This document shows, one piece after another, positions 1 through 7,634 of a DNA stretch of 64,000 nucleotides (positions are counted from its first letter, which is position 1; each line of letters begins with the position of its first letter). Source of the DNA: DASPKM01 sp963817075 (GTDB lineage Bacteria > Bacteroidota > Bacteroidia > Chitinophagales > Chitinophagaceae); NCBI GenBank assembly GCA_963817075.1, contig CAWFMT010000007.1, positions 310,001 to 374,000 on the forward strand, read 5' to 3'. Both the position numbers and the translations under genes were made by a program. The notes beneath the pieces were generated by a model. That model was not told the DNA's origin. It saw only the letters and a program-made list of their open reading frames with translations, and did not search any database.

Positions 1-333
1 TTAAAGATGGAAAAGTTTACGTGATAGAAGCAAACCCACGCGCTTCCCGTACAACTCCATTTATTGCCAAAGCATATCAAATTCCATATCTTAATATAGC
101 CACCAAGGTGATGCTTGGCGAAAATAAGCTAAGAGATTTCAAATTTGTGAAAAGGCTGAAGGGCTATGCTATTAAAGAACCAGTTTTCAGTTTTGATAAA
201 TTTCCAAACGTAAGCCGTGAACTAGGTCCGGAAATGAAAGTCAACCGGTGAGGCAATTCGCTTTATTAAGGACTTGCGTGATCCGTATTTCCGTCAGTTA
301 TACAGGGAGAGAAGTATGCACCTTAGTAAATAG
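1..333 (+). CDS. carB: Carbamoyl-phosphate synthase large subunit, 3' fragment with apparent frameshift
   Basis: The gene enters from the left edge. The frame from position 3 gives the carB C-terminal signature EANPRASRTTPFIAKAYQIP followed by FPNVSRELGPEMK. CarB makes carbamoyl phosphate from bicarbonate, glutamine-derived ammonia and ATP for pyrimidine and arginine synthesis in the cytoplasm. After GPEMK the reading frame runs into a stop at 249-251. Moving one base forward at 241 restores the expected continuation (STGEAIRFIKDLRDPYFRQL and on to a stop at 331-333). The G at 240 therefore looks like a one-base insertion. The conserved peptide after it suggests either a sequencing or assembly error or a very recent mutation. 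Only the end of the protein is visible, so nothing can be said of the catalytic domains. Confidence 0.85.
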
Positions 334-374
334 GCATATCGCGAATTCATTATACACTTTCTTTCACTTCTGAT

Positions 375-848
375 ATGAATAACCAGATCAGGCATATCCG
401 GCGGTTATTGTTTGAAACATATGAAGGGAATCCATGGCATGGAAGATCCATCATTGACTTGCTTGGCTCTGTTAGTCCTGAGATTGGATTAAGAAAACCC
501 AGTGCAAATACGCATAGCATTGCTGAGTTGATCTATCACATGGTCAATTGGAAAGAATTTGCAATAAGCAGGCTATTGCCTGAAGAATCCAACGATATCT
601 CTTATTATGAATCCAATGATTGGAGAGAACTGGATCATTCCAGTATTCTGACCTGGGAAGAAGGATTGAAATTGCTGGATGAAAAACAGCAGCAGTTGTT
701 GCGAATAATGGATGATTCAGATGATTCGATACTTGCTCAACCAGTTCGTGAAAGAGTCTATAATATTAAGTTGCTTTTATATGGAGTTGTTCAACACGAT
801 ATTTATCATGCAGGTCAAATAGCGTTTGTCAAGAACCTTCTCTCCTGA
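375..848 (+). CDS. DinB-like four-helix-bundle protein
   Basis: This 157-residue protein has the size and helical pattern of the DinB/YfiT superfamily. Three histidines that would form the usual metal site are present: H55 in YHMVNWKEF near the end of helix 2, and H141 and H145 in the C-terminal HDIYHAGQI motif. Members are cytoplasmic; some are metal-dependent thiol transferases and others respond to stress, but the substrate here cannot be read from the sequence. It stands alone on the plus strand between carB and a convergent two-component operon whose last gene ends 8 bp away. The ATG at 375 is the first in frame. Family assignment is firm; exact activity is unknown. Confidence 0.8.
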   Translation: MNNQIRHIRRLLFETYEGNPWHGRSIIDLLGSVSPEIGLRKPSANTHSIAELIYHMVNWKEFAISRLLPEESNDISYYESNDWRELDHSSILTWEEGLKLLDEKQQQLLRIMDDSDDSILAQPVRERVYNIKLLLYGVVQHDIYHAGQIAFVKNLLS

Positions 849-856
849 ATGACTAT

Positions 857-1513
857 CTAAACTTCGACCAGTTTATTCTTAATTGCATAGATCACTAATC
901 CAACCCGGCTCTTAACATTCAATTTTTCAAATAGGTTATTCCGATAGTCATCGGCAGTCCGATGACTTACAAACATTCTTTCTGCAATCTCCTTGTAGGT
1001 TAGATCAGAACATACAAACTTGAGAAATTCCCTTTCCTTATCATTCAAGGCTATCGATTTCTGTTCTACGTCGATATTTTTATGAAGCCCGCTCAATATT
1101 TTTTCCGAAATGAAATCAGAGAGATAAAAATCTTTCTCCATGATTGAATCCAATCCCTCTCTCAGTTTTTCTGGATCTGCATTTTTTAAAATAAATCCTT
1201 TTGCACCGTTCCTTAGCATTTTGATGATCGTAGCCTCATCACTGTACATTGAAAGTGCGAGTATTTTCACATGCGGATGATTTTCATACACCCACTTGGC
1301 GGTTTGAAATCCATCCATTTCAGGCATGTTCACATCCAGAAGTAGAATATCGGGTATCAGATGCTGCATTAATTTAACCTTAACCTCCTTTCCATTATCT
1401 GCTTCAAACAAAATTGAAAACCCTTCAAAGGTTGCTATTAGCTTAGCCAGGGCTTTTCTGAGCAGGACATGATCATCTGCCACCGCAACATTTATGATCC
1501 TTTTAGCCGACAT
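857..1513 (-). CDS. Response regulator, NarL/LuxR type
   Basis: This is a 218-residue DNA-binding response regulator. The receiver domain (about 7-125) has the acidic pair in VADDHVLL (D13, D14), the phosphoacceptor D60 in LLLDVNMPEMDG, and a conserved lysine in FILKNADP. A LuxR-type helix-turn-helix fills about 150-215 (DLTYKEIAERMFVSHRTADDYRNN without its first residues). It should dimerise and bind DNA when phosphorylated by the kinase encoded 12 bp upstream. It is the last gene of a minus-strand operon of membrane protein, kinase and regulator. The target is unknown; autoregulation of this locus is possible but not shown. Confidence 0.93.
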   Translation of the reverse strand: MSAKRIINVAVADDHVLLRKALAKLIATFEGFSILFEADNGKEVKVKLMQHLIPDILLLDVNMPEMDGFQTAKWVYENHPHVKILALSMYSDEATIIKMLRNGAKGFILKNADPEKLREGLDSIMEKDFYLSDFISEKILSGLHKNIDVEQKSIALNDKEREFLKFVCSDLTYKEIAERMFVSHRTADDYRNNLFEKLNVKSRVGLVIYAIKNKLVEV

Positions 1514-1525
1514 AAATTTTTTTAA

Positions 1526-2329
1526 TCAGTTAGGTAATGGTAAACTCACGGAAACCGAAGAGCCCTCACCTGGTTTACTCTTGATGGATATAGTTGCGCC
1601 TATAAGCTTTGCGCGATTCGTCATGCTTTTCAATCCAACTCCTGCGCTTGAAGAAGATGAATCCATTTTATCACTCACTTCAAAACCAACACCATTATCC
1701 ATCACCACAAAATTAAATTCGGCGAGATCGGCAGAATTAATATGAACACTAACCAGGGTAGCTCGCGCATGCTTTATGATATTATTCATGATCTCCTGGA
1801 ACATGCGAAAGAGAAATATTTCTTTCTGCTGTTCGAAATGACATAATTCATTCCTTACTTCAAGATTGGTTTCAAACAATTTTAATTTCCGAAACATCTC
1901 CAATTCATACCTGATTGCTTCGATCAGTCCGATCTGCGCAATTCTGTCAGTGTGCATGCTTTTCGTAAGGTCAGAAAGATCAAAAATTGCTTTGTTGAGG
2001 ATCTGTTTTGATTCAGTTACGCTTTCGAAATCAGGATGGTCCTGTTTTAAAGACAAAGTTGCCAGGGAAAATTTCACGACTGAAAGCATCTGCCCGATAT
2101 TATCATGAAGTTCCTGGGCTATTGTTTTGAATGTTGATTCCTTGATCTCGAGTTGGGACTGCAAGAGCTCATTCTGATACTGGTCCTTTAATCTGACCAG
2201 TTCTTGCTCTTGGCGATGTTGCCTCTTTTGATAAAGAAACAGAATTGAGACAATGAACCCCACCAGTAATAATCCAAGGGCAATTCCAATCACAATAATT
2301 ACATAGACTTCCGCATATTCCTTCTGCAT
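1526..2329 (-). CDS. Sensor histidine kinase, NarL family (HisKA_3)
   Basis: The 267-residue kinase has one N-terminal membrane segment (about 8-33), a short coiled linker, a HisKA_3 dimerisation domain with the phosphoaccepting H75 in AQELHDNIGQML, and a C-terminal ATPase domain (N-box NNIIKHARA, G-boxes VVMDNGVGF and GVGLKSMTNRA). There is no periplasmic or PAS sensing domain, so the signal must come through the membrane segment or a partner. Its start lies inside the 3' end of the upstream membrane-protein gene (31-nt overlap), which suggests translational coupling and that the two proteins work together. It most likely phosphorylates the regulator encoded next to it. Confidence 0.92.
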   Translation of the reverse strand: MQKEYAEVYVIIVIGIALGLLLVGFIVSILFLYQKRQHRQEQELVRLKDQYQNELLQSQLEIKESTFKTIAQELHDNIGQMLSVVKFSLATLSLKQDHPDFESVTESKQILNKAIFDLSDLTKSMHTDRIAQIGLIEAIRYELEMFRKLKLFETNLEVRNELCHFEQQKEIFLFRMFQEIMNNIIKHARATLVSVHINSADLAEFNFVVMDNGVGFEVSDKMDSSSSSAGVGLKSMTNRAKLIGATISIKSKPGEGSSVSVSLPLPN

Positions 2330-2943
2330 AATAAAGCAATAGTGAACAGGCTGTAAACTAAACTATTTATGACTTCAAGTATAGAACTAAGATTCTCTAC
2401 AACAGCAGGAGCAAATTCTCCGATGAAATTTGTTAATCCTGCCAGTGGCAAAGCACAACAATAAAAAAAGAGCAGTGCAGTAACGAACCAGAATGCAGGA
2501 TATTTTTTCAGATCCACTGAAGAAGGAAGTTTGAACAATTCATAAAAAAAATGAACACAAAAGCCAATCACCAAAAGCGAACCAATAGAGTAAGTAATTG
2601 TATGAAAAACCTCCTTCCCCTGAATAAAAAATATATTGATCAAAGCAACCACAGAATAAATAAATATGGTAGCCATGATCACTTTTCTCACCCTGGGTGA
2701 TACCGTAATTCTTTTGATGATATGCATATAAACTATGAAATATGCAACCGTGAATAAATTATAGAATAAGGCATTATTGATACCCTGCTCACTTAATCGC
2801 CACGCAATAATCTCCACTATCAGGGTCAGGATCAAAATATAGGGGAGTGTCATAAGATACGGGGGCAAGATCCTTTTCACAAGCGCTATAATCCCGGCAA
2901 TTGCGGAAAGACCAATGAAGAACAGGTAAGGGGGTATTAACAC
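2299..2943 (-). CDS. Multi-pass membrane protein, probable sensor partner of the kinase
   Basis: I do not recognise a named family. The 214-residue protein is almost entirely hydrophobic, with about seven predicted membrane helices and short loops, starting with a GTG codon (LIPPYLFFIGLSAIAG follows). It contains no catalytic motif. Its 3' end overlaps the start of the histidine kinase by 31 nt, so the two are likely co-translated. Because the kinase lacks its own sensor domain, this protein is a reasonable candidate for the sensing module (inference). A hairpin terminator just upstream at 2974-2998 separates it from the 161-residue gene, so it should have its own promoter or depend on read-through. 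Confidence 0.7.
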   Translation of the reverse strand: MLIPPYLFFIGLSAIAGIIALVKRILPPYLMTLPYILILTLIVEIIAWRLSEQGINNALFYNLFTVAYFIVYMHIIKRITVSPRVRKVIMATIFIYSVVALINIFFIQGKEVFHTITYSIGSLLVIGFCVHFFYELFKLPSSVDLKKYPAFWFVTALLFFYCCALPLAGLTNFIGEFAPAVVENLSSILEVINSLVYSLFTIALLCRRNMRKSM

Positions 2944-2973
2944 AATTCAAAATAAGGTGAAATCTCATAAAGC

Positions 2974-2998
2974 AAAAACCTCCCTTTCAGGAGGTTTG
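2974..2998 (-). terminator. Intrinsic terminator after the 161-residue gene
   Basis: An 8-bp perfect stem (AAACCTCC at 2976-2983, GGAGGTTT at 2990-2997) has a 6-nt loop and a T-rich run when read on the minus strand. It lies between the small gene at 3018 and the membrane-protein gene at 2943, separating these transcription units. Confidence 0.75.
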
Positions 2999-3017
2999 TA
3001 TATAATAGTGAGCACCT

Positions 3018-3503
3018 TTAAACAATAGTCATTCCCTTTTCCTTCCTATCTATAATGGTAATTCCAATTTCACCACCACCGTCAGGATCCTTTGTACCAC
3101 CACAATTTGGAGGACAGATCTTACCAATATTGTAAGCAAGTATTCTTGAACGATTTTCACTCTGCAGGTAAATATCCTTATCTATTTCACCACGCTCAGT
3201 TTCTTTGCGCTTTGTTCCCACAAAGACCAGGGTTTGTCTGCCTGCATATTGAGGATTGGCCTGGAAGTCTTCAGGATACGCCCCGAAGTAAATCCTCACA
3301 CCGTCACCACCATGCTTCTTGCATGTGCTAATGAAATTTTCTAATTCCTCAATGCTGTACCAGGAACTCAAAGAATCCTCCTTGCCAATTCTTTCGGAAT
3401 TATATTTCCACCTTTCGTGCTTGTAAGTCCGGATGACAGTATCAACATGTTCGGTATCTACAAACTTTCCCACTCTTAATGATTTTTTTTGAGACTTAAC
3501 CAT
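3018..3503 (-). CDS. Bacteroidota-specific small protein with ICPPNCGG motif
   Basis: This 161-residue soluble protein has a basic N-terminus and no signal peptide. It resembles a hypothetical family I associate with Bacteroidota: a GDGVRIYFGAYP segment (67-77), a strand LVFVGTK (92-98), and a late ICPPNCGG motif (129-136) with two cysteines that could bind metal. No function is known to me. It is upstream of and in the same direction as the membrane protein/kinase/regulator operon, but a terminator lies between them. A link to that signalling operon is only suggested by position. The ATG at 3503 follows MVKSQKK and is the only good start. Confidence 0.6.
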   Translation of the reverse strand: MVKSQKKSLRVGKFVDTEHVDTVIRTYKHERWKYNSERIGKEDSLSSWYSIEELENFISTCKKHGGDGVRIYFGAYPEDFQANPQYAGRQTLVFVGTKRKETERGEIDKDIYLQSENRSRILAYNIGKICPPNCGGTKDPDGGGEIGITIIDRKEKGMTIV

Positions 3504-3613
3504 GGCCTTAGAGTTTACATTGATGAGGAATATTGTTATCAGTGTAAAGCTAATTGGCCGATGTATAGGACACTCTGCGCAAAGAAATAAGAGTCAATCA
3601 ATTACGAATTAAT

Positions 3614-3621
3614 TATATTTG
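3614..3621 (+). promoter_or_regulatory. Bacteroidota -7 box TATATTTG
   Basis: TATATTTG matches the Bacteroidota -7 consensus TAnnTTTG exactly. I see no clear TTG -33 element at the usual distance. Transcription would start near 3628 on the plus strand, 18 bp before the ATG of the micro-ORF and about 335 bp before comEC. Confidence 0.4.
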
Positions 3622-3645
3622 TAAAATATAGTAGTTCAACATTTC

Positions 3646-3747
3646 ATGCGCAAAAACCCAAAAAAAAACCGTGAAAACCTGACAAAAAAACCAGAAAAAC
3701 ACGGTAAAAAAATACCGTGTAATTATCCACTTTTTGTACCCGACTAA
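3646..3747 (+). CDS. Candidate lysine-rich micro-ORF (33 residues)
   Basis: An ATG at 3646, 25 bp after a good -7 box, opens a 33-codon frame rich in lysine, asparagine and proline (begins MRKNPKKNRENLTKKPEK) and ends with TAA at 3745-3747. A perfect hairpin lies within the coding sequence. The A-rich composition alone could produce such a frame by chance, so coding is unproven. It might instead be a leader RNA for comEC or a regulatory region for the divergent small gene. Confidence 0.25.
   Translation: MRKNPKKNRENLTKKPEKHGKKIPCNYPLFVPD
3699..3720. repeat. Perfect inverted repeat with poly-A loop
   Basis: ACACGGTA (3699-3706) and TACCGTGT (3713-3720) are exact reverse complements around AAAAAA. 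It lacks a following T-run on the plus strand, so it is more like an operator or RNA structural element than a terminator. Confidence 0.5.
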
Positions 3748-3963
3748 CACTTTCAAAACCCGTGAAACAATTGTAAGGAAAAAACAGATATACTAGTAAG
3801 AAAATCACCAATTTCAGTAAGAATAAAGGTGCAATCCCGTTTTTGAGGTCCTTATCTTATGCAGGTTCAAACCAGAGATTTTCGATTCAATATAGTTTTC
3901 CGTTAACCATGTAAGCCTTATTCTATCCAGAAAGTTACAGTACCAGTTACTGTAACTTTCTTT

Positions 3964-6057
3964 ATGTTTCTACCCCTTCCTCCCTGGAAAGAATCGCCTT
4001 TTTTGCGGTTGCTATTTCCATTAATTCTCGGTGTTTTATTTCAATTCTACCTGCCATTATCGGTTTTTTTGATCGGCTGCCTGATGCTTTTTTCAATAGC
4101 CATTTTGCTCACATTTAATTTCACTTCCTTATTTGCGGTGTTCAGATTTCATTGGCTCTCTGGAGTTGCAGTAAATTTTACACTGTTTTTTCTCGGATGT
4201 TTTCTTACAGAAAATAAGGACATTCAGCTTGAACCGGATTTCATTGGTAAACATGCTACTGGTGAAAGAATAGAATTGGTTGTGAGGATTGACGAACCTC
4301 CAGTAGAAAAAAGATCCAGCTATAAGGCAATCTCGACTGTCAAATATTTCCTGAACAACAATTCAATAGAGAAGGTTAAGGGAAAACTCATTCTATATTT
4401 TAGAAAAGATTCCATTGTTTCAAGAGTAAGGGAAGGCTCTACCCTTGTTCTTCGCACAGTCTTACAGGAAATCAGGTCTGGAGGTAACCCAGGCGCATTT
4501 GATTTCAAAAAGTATTCTGCATTCCAGGGAATCCATCATCAAACCTTTCTTCGGAAGGAGGACTATTTTGTCCAACAAGGAAATTCCAGTATTTATTTAC
4601 CGGGCATCCTCTTTCAAATCAGGGAAAAAATTATTCGCATTCTGAAAGAAAATATTCCAGGTTCAAGGGAAAGTGGACTTGCCGAAGCATTATTGATTGG
4701 ATATAAGGAAGATCTTGACAAAGGACTAACTCAAGCCTATACTGATACGGGTGTGGTACACGTCATTGCCATTTCAGGATTGCATCTTGGCATCATTTAC
4801 TGGCTGCTGCTGCTTTTTTCAAAACTCATAGACCGAAAGAAAAGATTTAAGTGGATGAACAGCATCCTCATGATAGCAGGGCTCTGGGGATTTAGTTTAC
4901 TCGCAGGGGCGGGACCATCAGTTGTGCGCTCTGCATTCATGTTCTCGCTGATGATCCTTGCCAGGGGTAGCGAGAGATCATCCTTCATTATTAATACAAT
5001 TTCAGCTTCTGCTTTTGCGCTTATTTGTTATAACCCATATTGGCTTTGGGATGTAGGCTTTCAACTTTCATATTCCGCAGTTTTGAGTATCGTGCTATTT
5101 TTTAAACCCATTTATCACCGGTTTTATTTTCAAAACAAAATCCTTGATGCCATCTGGAAAATCAGCGCCCTCACAATAGCAGCACAGATCCTGACCTTAC
5201 CTATTTGTCTCTACCATTTTCACCAAATACCAACATACTTTCTTATTGCAAATATTCTGGCTGTACCCCTTTCAAGTCTAATTCTTCTATTTGAGATCGG
5301 TCTTTGCAGTTTTGCCTTTGCCAAACCGTTGGCAAGTTCTCTTGGAGAAATCACTGCACTTTTGATCAGGCTTTTGAATGGGTTTATTAAAAGGGTGAGC
5401 GAATTACCATTCGCCAAATGGGAAAATCTTCAGCTTTCGATAATACAGGTAATTATCCTGTACGTTGCTATAATCGCGATTTCCATTTGGCTCTCCGGGA
5501 AAAACAGGAAGGCGTTTTTATTATTACTCTTCGCCAGCCTGGCTTTTGATATTTTTCGAGCTTCTGACTTTTACAGAACAGAACAGCAGAAAAAGATCCT
5601 GGTATATAATATTCCCGGACAAACAGCAATTGATTTCATCGAGGGTAGAAATTTTAAATTTGTGGGAGATAGTGCCGTTGAAGAAAATGAGGTTTTGAAA
5701 AACTTTCATCTCAAGCCTTCCAGAATCCTTCATAGAACCAGGGAAGTTGACAACTTGCAATTTTTCCTCAAAGAAGATGGATTATTCAATTATCATGAAA
5801 AAAAAATCTTCATTCCCAATTTGGAGTCCAAGCCCCCAAATTCAACGTCCTCAATAAATATTGATCTCCTGATTCTCACGGGAAATACAAAAACTTCACT
5901 TGAACTTATGTTGAAGAATGTCAAACCCTCAGTAGTGGTTGCCGACGCTTCAAATTCACCCTGGAAAATAGATTCATGGCGAATGATCTGCAAAAGGACT
6001 GGTGTGTCATTTTACAGTATTCCTGATCAGGGAGCATTTGATTGGGATATCAGGTAG
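3964..6057 (+). CDS. comEC: ComEC/Rec2 family DNA-uptake channel protein
   Basis: The 697-residue integral membrane protein has the ComEC layout: two or three N-terminal helices, a soluble OB-like DUF4131 region (about 90-200), then the Competence domain, seen in ALLIGYKEDLDKGLTQAY and in the downstream VVHVIAISGLHLGI motif and about eight helices to residue 510. ComEC forms the inner-membrane pore for single-stranded DNA in natural transformation. The C-terminal 180 residues sit where other ComEC proteins carry a metallo-beta-lactamase nuclease, but I see no HxHxDH motif, so that domain is degenerate. Length is usual for Bacteroidota. It is monocistronic or read together with purH, 68 bp downstream. 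Confidence 0.92.
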   Translation: MFLPLPPWKESPFLRLLFPLILGVLFQFYLPLSVFLIGCLMLFSIAILLTFNFTSLFAVFRFHWLSGVAVNFTLFFLGCFLTENKDIQLEPDFIGKHATGERIELVVRIDEPPVEKRSSYKAISTVKYFLNNNSIEKVKGKLILYFRKDSIVSRVREGSTLVLRTVLQEIRSGGNPGAFDFKKYSAFQGIHHQTFLRKEDYFVQQGNSSIYLPGILFQIREKIIRILKENIPGSRESGLAEALLIGYKEDLDKGLTQAYTDTGVVHVIAISGLHLGIIYWLLLLFSKLIDRKKRFKWMNSILMIAGLWGFSLLAGAGPSVVRSAFMFSLMILARGSERSSFIINTISASAFALICYNPYWLWDVGFQLSYSAVLSIVLFFKPIYHRFYFQNKILDAIWKISALTIAAQILTLPICLYHFHQIPTYFLIANILAVPLSSLILLFEIGLCSFAFAKPLASSLGEITALLIRLLNGFIKRVSELPFAKWENLQLSIIQVIILYVAIIAISIWLSGKNRKAFLLLLFASLAFDIFRASDFYRTEQQKKILVYNIPGQTAIDFIEGRNFKFVGDSAVEENEVLKNFHLKPSRILHRTREVDNLQFFLKEDGLFNYHEKKIFIPNLESKPPNSTSSINIDLLILTGNTKTSLELMLKNVKPSVVVADASNSPWKIDSWRMICKRTGVSFYSIPDQGAFDWDIR

Positions 6058-6088
6058 TTTTTTGATATTCGTTTTTGACTTACGTTTG
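6058..6088 (+). promoter_or_regulatory. Probable purH promoter
   Basis: TTTTTTG at 6058-6064 and TACGTTTG at 6081-6088 fit the Bacteroidota -33 (TTTG) and -7 (TAnnTTTG) elements with a 16-bp spacer. Transcription would start near 6095, about 30 nt before the purH ATG. No purine riboswitch is visible in the leader. Confidence 0.5.
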
Positions 6089-6125
6089 CGCCTCTTTTTA
6101 ACGCCTGCCTTCAAGCTGAGCTAAC

Positions 6126-7625
6126 ATGACCAAGAAAATTCAATCTGCGCTTATTTCAGTTTATTATAAAGATGGCCTGGAACCCATTGTTCGGGAATTA
6201 GACCGGCTCGGTGTTTCTGTTTATTCGACAGGAGGCACTCAAAAATTTATCGAAGAGCTGAATTTACCAGTCATAGCAGTTGAATCGCTGACTGGTTATC
6301 CTTCTATCCTTGGCGGAAGAGTGAAGACACTCCATCCTTCTGTGTTCGGCGGTATACTTGGAAGAAGGGATTTAGATACCGATCAGCAGGAAATGAAAGA
6401 ATATAAAATTCCAGAGATCGACCTGGTAATTGTTGATTTGTATCCATTTGAAGAAACACTTGCCTCAACAAAAGATGAAAAGGCAATCATAGAAAAAATT
6501 GACATAGGCGGTCCTTCAATGATCAGAGCAGCTGCAAAAAACTTCAGGGATGTAATCGTTATTGCAGCCAAGGATCAATACAATTCACTAATAAGTCTCC
6601 TTAAAGCACAGCAAGGAGAAACATCTCTTGAGCAAAGAAGGTCCTACGCAGCCGAAGCTTTCAAAATAGTCAAGGATTATGATATCGCTATTAGTGATTA
6701 TTTCCAAAATGAATTAGAATCTCAATCTAAAGTCCTGAGGTATGGAGAGAATCCTCATCAGCAGGCTAGCTATAGAGGAAGGCTCAATGATTTTTTCGAA
6801 CAATTACATGGAAAGGAAATTTCTTATAACAACCTTGTTGACATAGACGCTGCTATTCAGTTGATGAATGAATTTGAAACGGGAGAACCTGTATTTGCAA
6901 TAATCAAGCACACTAATGTGTGCGGACTTTCTTCCCGGGCATCAGTTATTCAAAGCTGGCAGGGCGCATTTGGAGGAGATACGGAAAGTGCATTTGGCGG
7001 TGTTTTGATCTCCAACTCAGCCATAGATGAAGTAACGGCCCAGGCTATTAATGAGATCTTCTTCGAGGTACTAATTGCAAAAGAATTTGATCAGGCAGCC
7101 CTGGAAATTCTAAAAGGAAAGAAGAATAGAATTTTATTGCGTCTTGCAGATAATATTGAATTTCCATCTGAAATGTATAAATCTGTATTGAATGGTGAAT
7201 TAAGACAGGATGTAGACAAAGGAAATTTCGCTGAATGGAAGGAAACAGGGGGCAGGGAAAGTAATGCTGAAGAAAGGACAGACCTCGTGTTTGCAAATAT
7301 TGTTTGTAAACATCTAAAGAGTAATGCTATTGCATTGGTCAAGAATAAACAGCTGATTGGTAAAGGATGTGGACAAACAAGTCGGATTGATGCCTTGCGG
7401 CATGCTATAGAAAAAGCCAAACAATTCAATTTCGATTTGAATAATGCTGTAATGGCAAGTGATGCTTTTTTTCCTTTTAATGATTGTGTAAAACTTGGAC
7501 ATGAAGAAGGAATTTCAGCCTTTATACAACCCGGTGGATCGATAAGGGATAAGGATTCCATTGATTATTGCATTGAACATAACCTGGCAATGGTGTTAAC
7601 CGGGTTGCGACATTTCAAGCACTGA
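6126..7625 (+). CDS. purH: Bifunctional AICAR formyltransferase/IMP cyclohydrolase
   Basis: The protein performs the last two steps of purine synthesis: formylation of AICAR with 10-formyl-THF, then ring closure to IMP. The N-terminal MGS-like cyclohydrolase domain (1-about 130) contains VYSTGGTQKFIEE and GGRVKTLHP. The formyltransferase domain follows, with RYGENPHQQA and the catalytic lysine-histidine pair in IIKHTNVCG. The C-terminal substrate loop GCGQTSRIDA and AFFPFNDCV are intact. At 499 residues it is slightly shorter than the E. coli enzyme but complete. It follows comEC and is followed 9 bp later by an EamA transporter gene, so the two may be co-transcribed. Confidence 0.97.
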   Translation: MTKKIQSALISVYYKDGLEPIVRELDRLGVSVYSTGGTQKFIEELNLPVIAVESLTGYPSILGGRVKTLHPSVFGGILGRRDLDTDQQEMKEYKIPEIDLVIVDLYPFEETLASTKDEKAIIEKIDIGGPSMIRAAAKNFRDVIVIAAKDQYNSLISLLKAQQGETSLEQRRSYAAEAFKIVKDYDIAISDYFQNELESQSKVLRYGENPHQQASYRGRLNDFFEQLHGKEISYNNLVDIDAAIQLMNEFETGEPVFAIIKHTNVCGLSSRASVIQSWQGAFGGDTESAFGGVLISNSAIDEVTAQAINEIFFEVLIAKEFDQAALEILKGKKNRILLRLADNIEFPSEMYKSVLNGELRQDVDKGNFAEWKETGGRESNAEERTDLVFANIVCKHLKSNAIALVKNKQLIGKGCGQTSRIDALRHAIEKAKQFNFDLNNAVMASDAFFPFNDCVKLGHEEGISAFIQPGGSIRDKDSIDYCIEHNLAMVLTGLRHFKH

Positions 7626-7634
7626 GTTTATTGA

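Larger units (their letters stand above)
3504..3963. other. 460-bp AT-rich intergenic region with promoter, hairpin and micro-ORF
   Basis: The stretch separates two divergent genes. It holds a TAnnTTTG-type -7 box (3614-3621), a candidate 33-residue lysine-rich ORF (3646-3747), an 8-bp perfect inverted repeat inside that ORF (3699-3720) and the word CCGTG recurring at 3669, 3715 and 3760, about 45 bp apart. Positions 3780-3963 show nothing I can interpret apart from two nearly adjacent copies of AGTTACAGTA/AGTTACTGTAAC words just before comEC. Confidence 0.5.

Noticed and set aside
3780..3963. tRNA-like T-loop sequence near 3862
   Set aside because: A GCAGGTTCAAACC word looks like a T-arm, but no acceptor, D or anticodon stems can be formed around it.
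5560..6057. Metallo-beta-lactamase nuclease domain in ComEC
   Set aside because: The region sits where the domain would be, but the histidine motif is not present.
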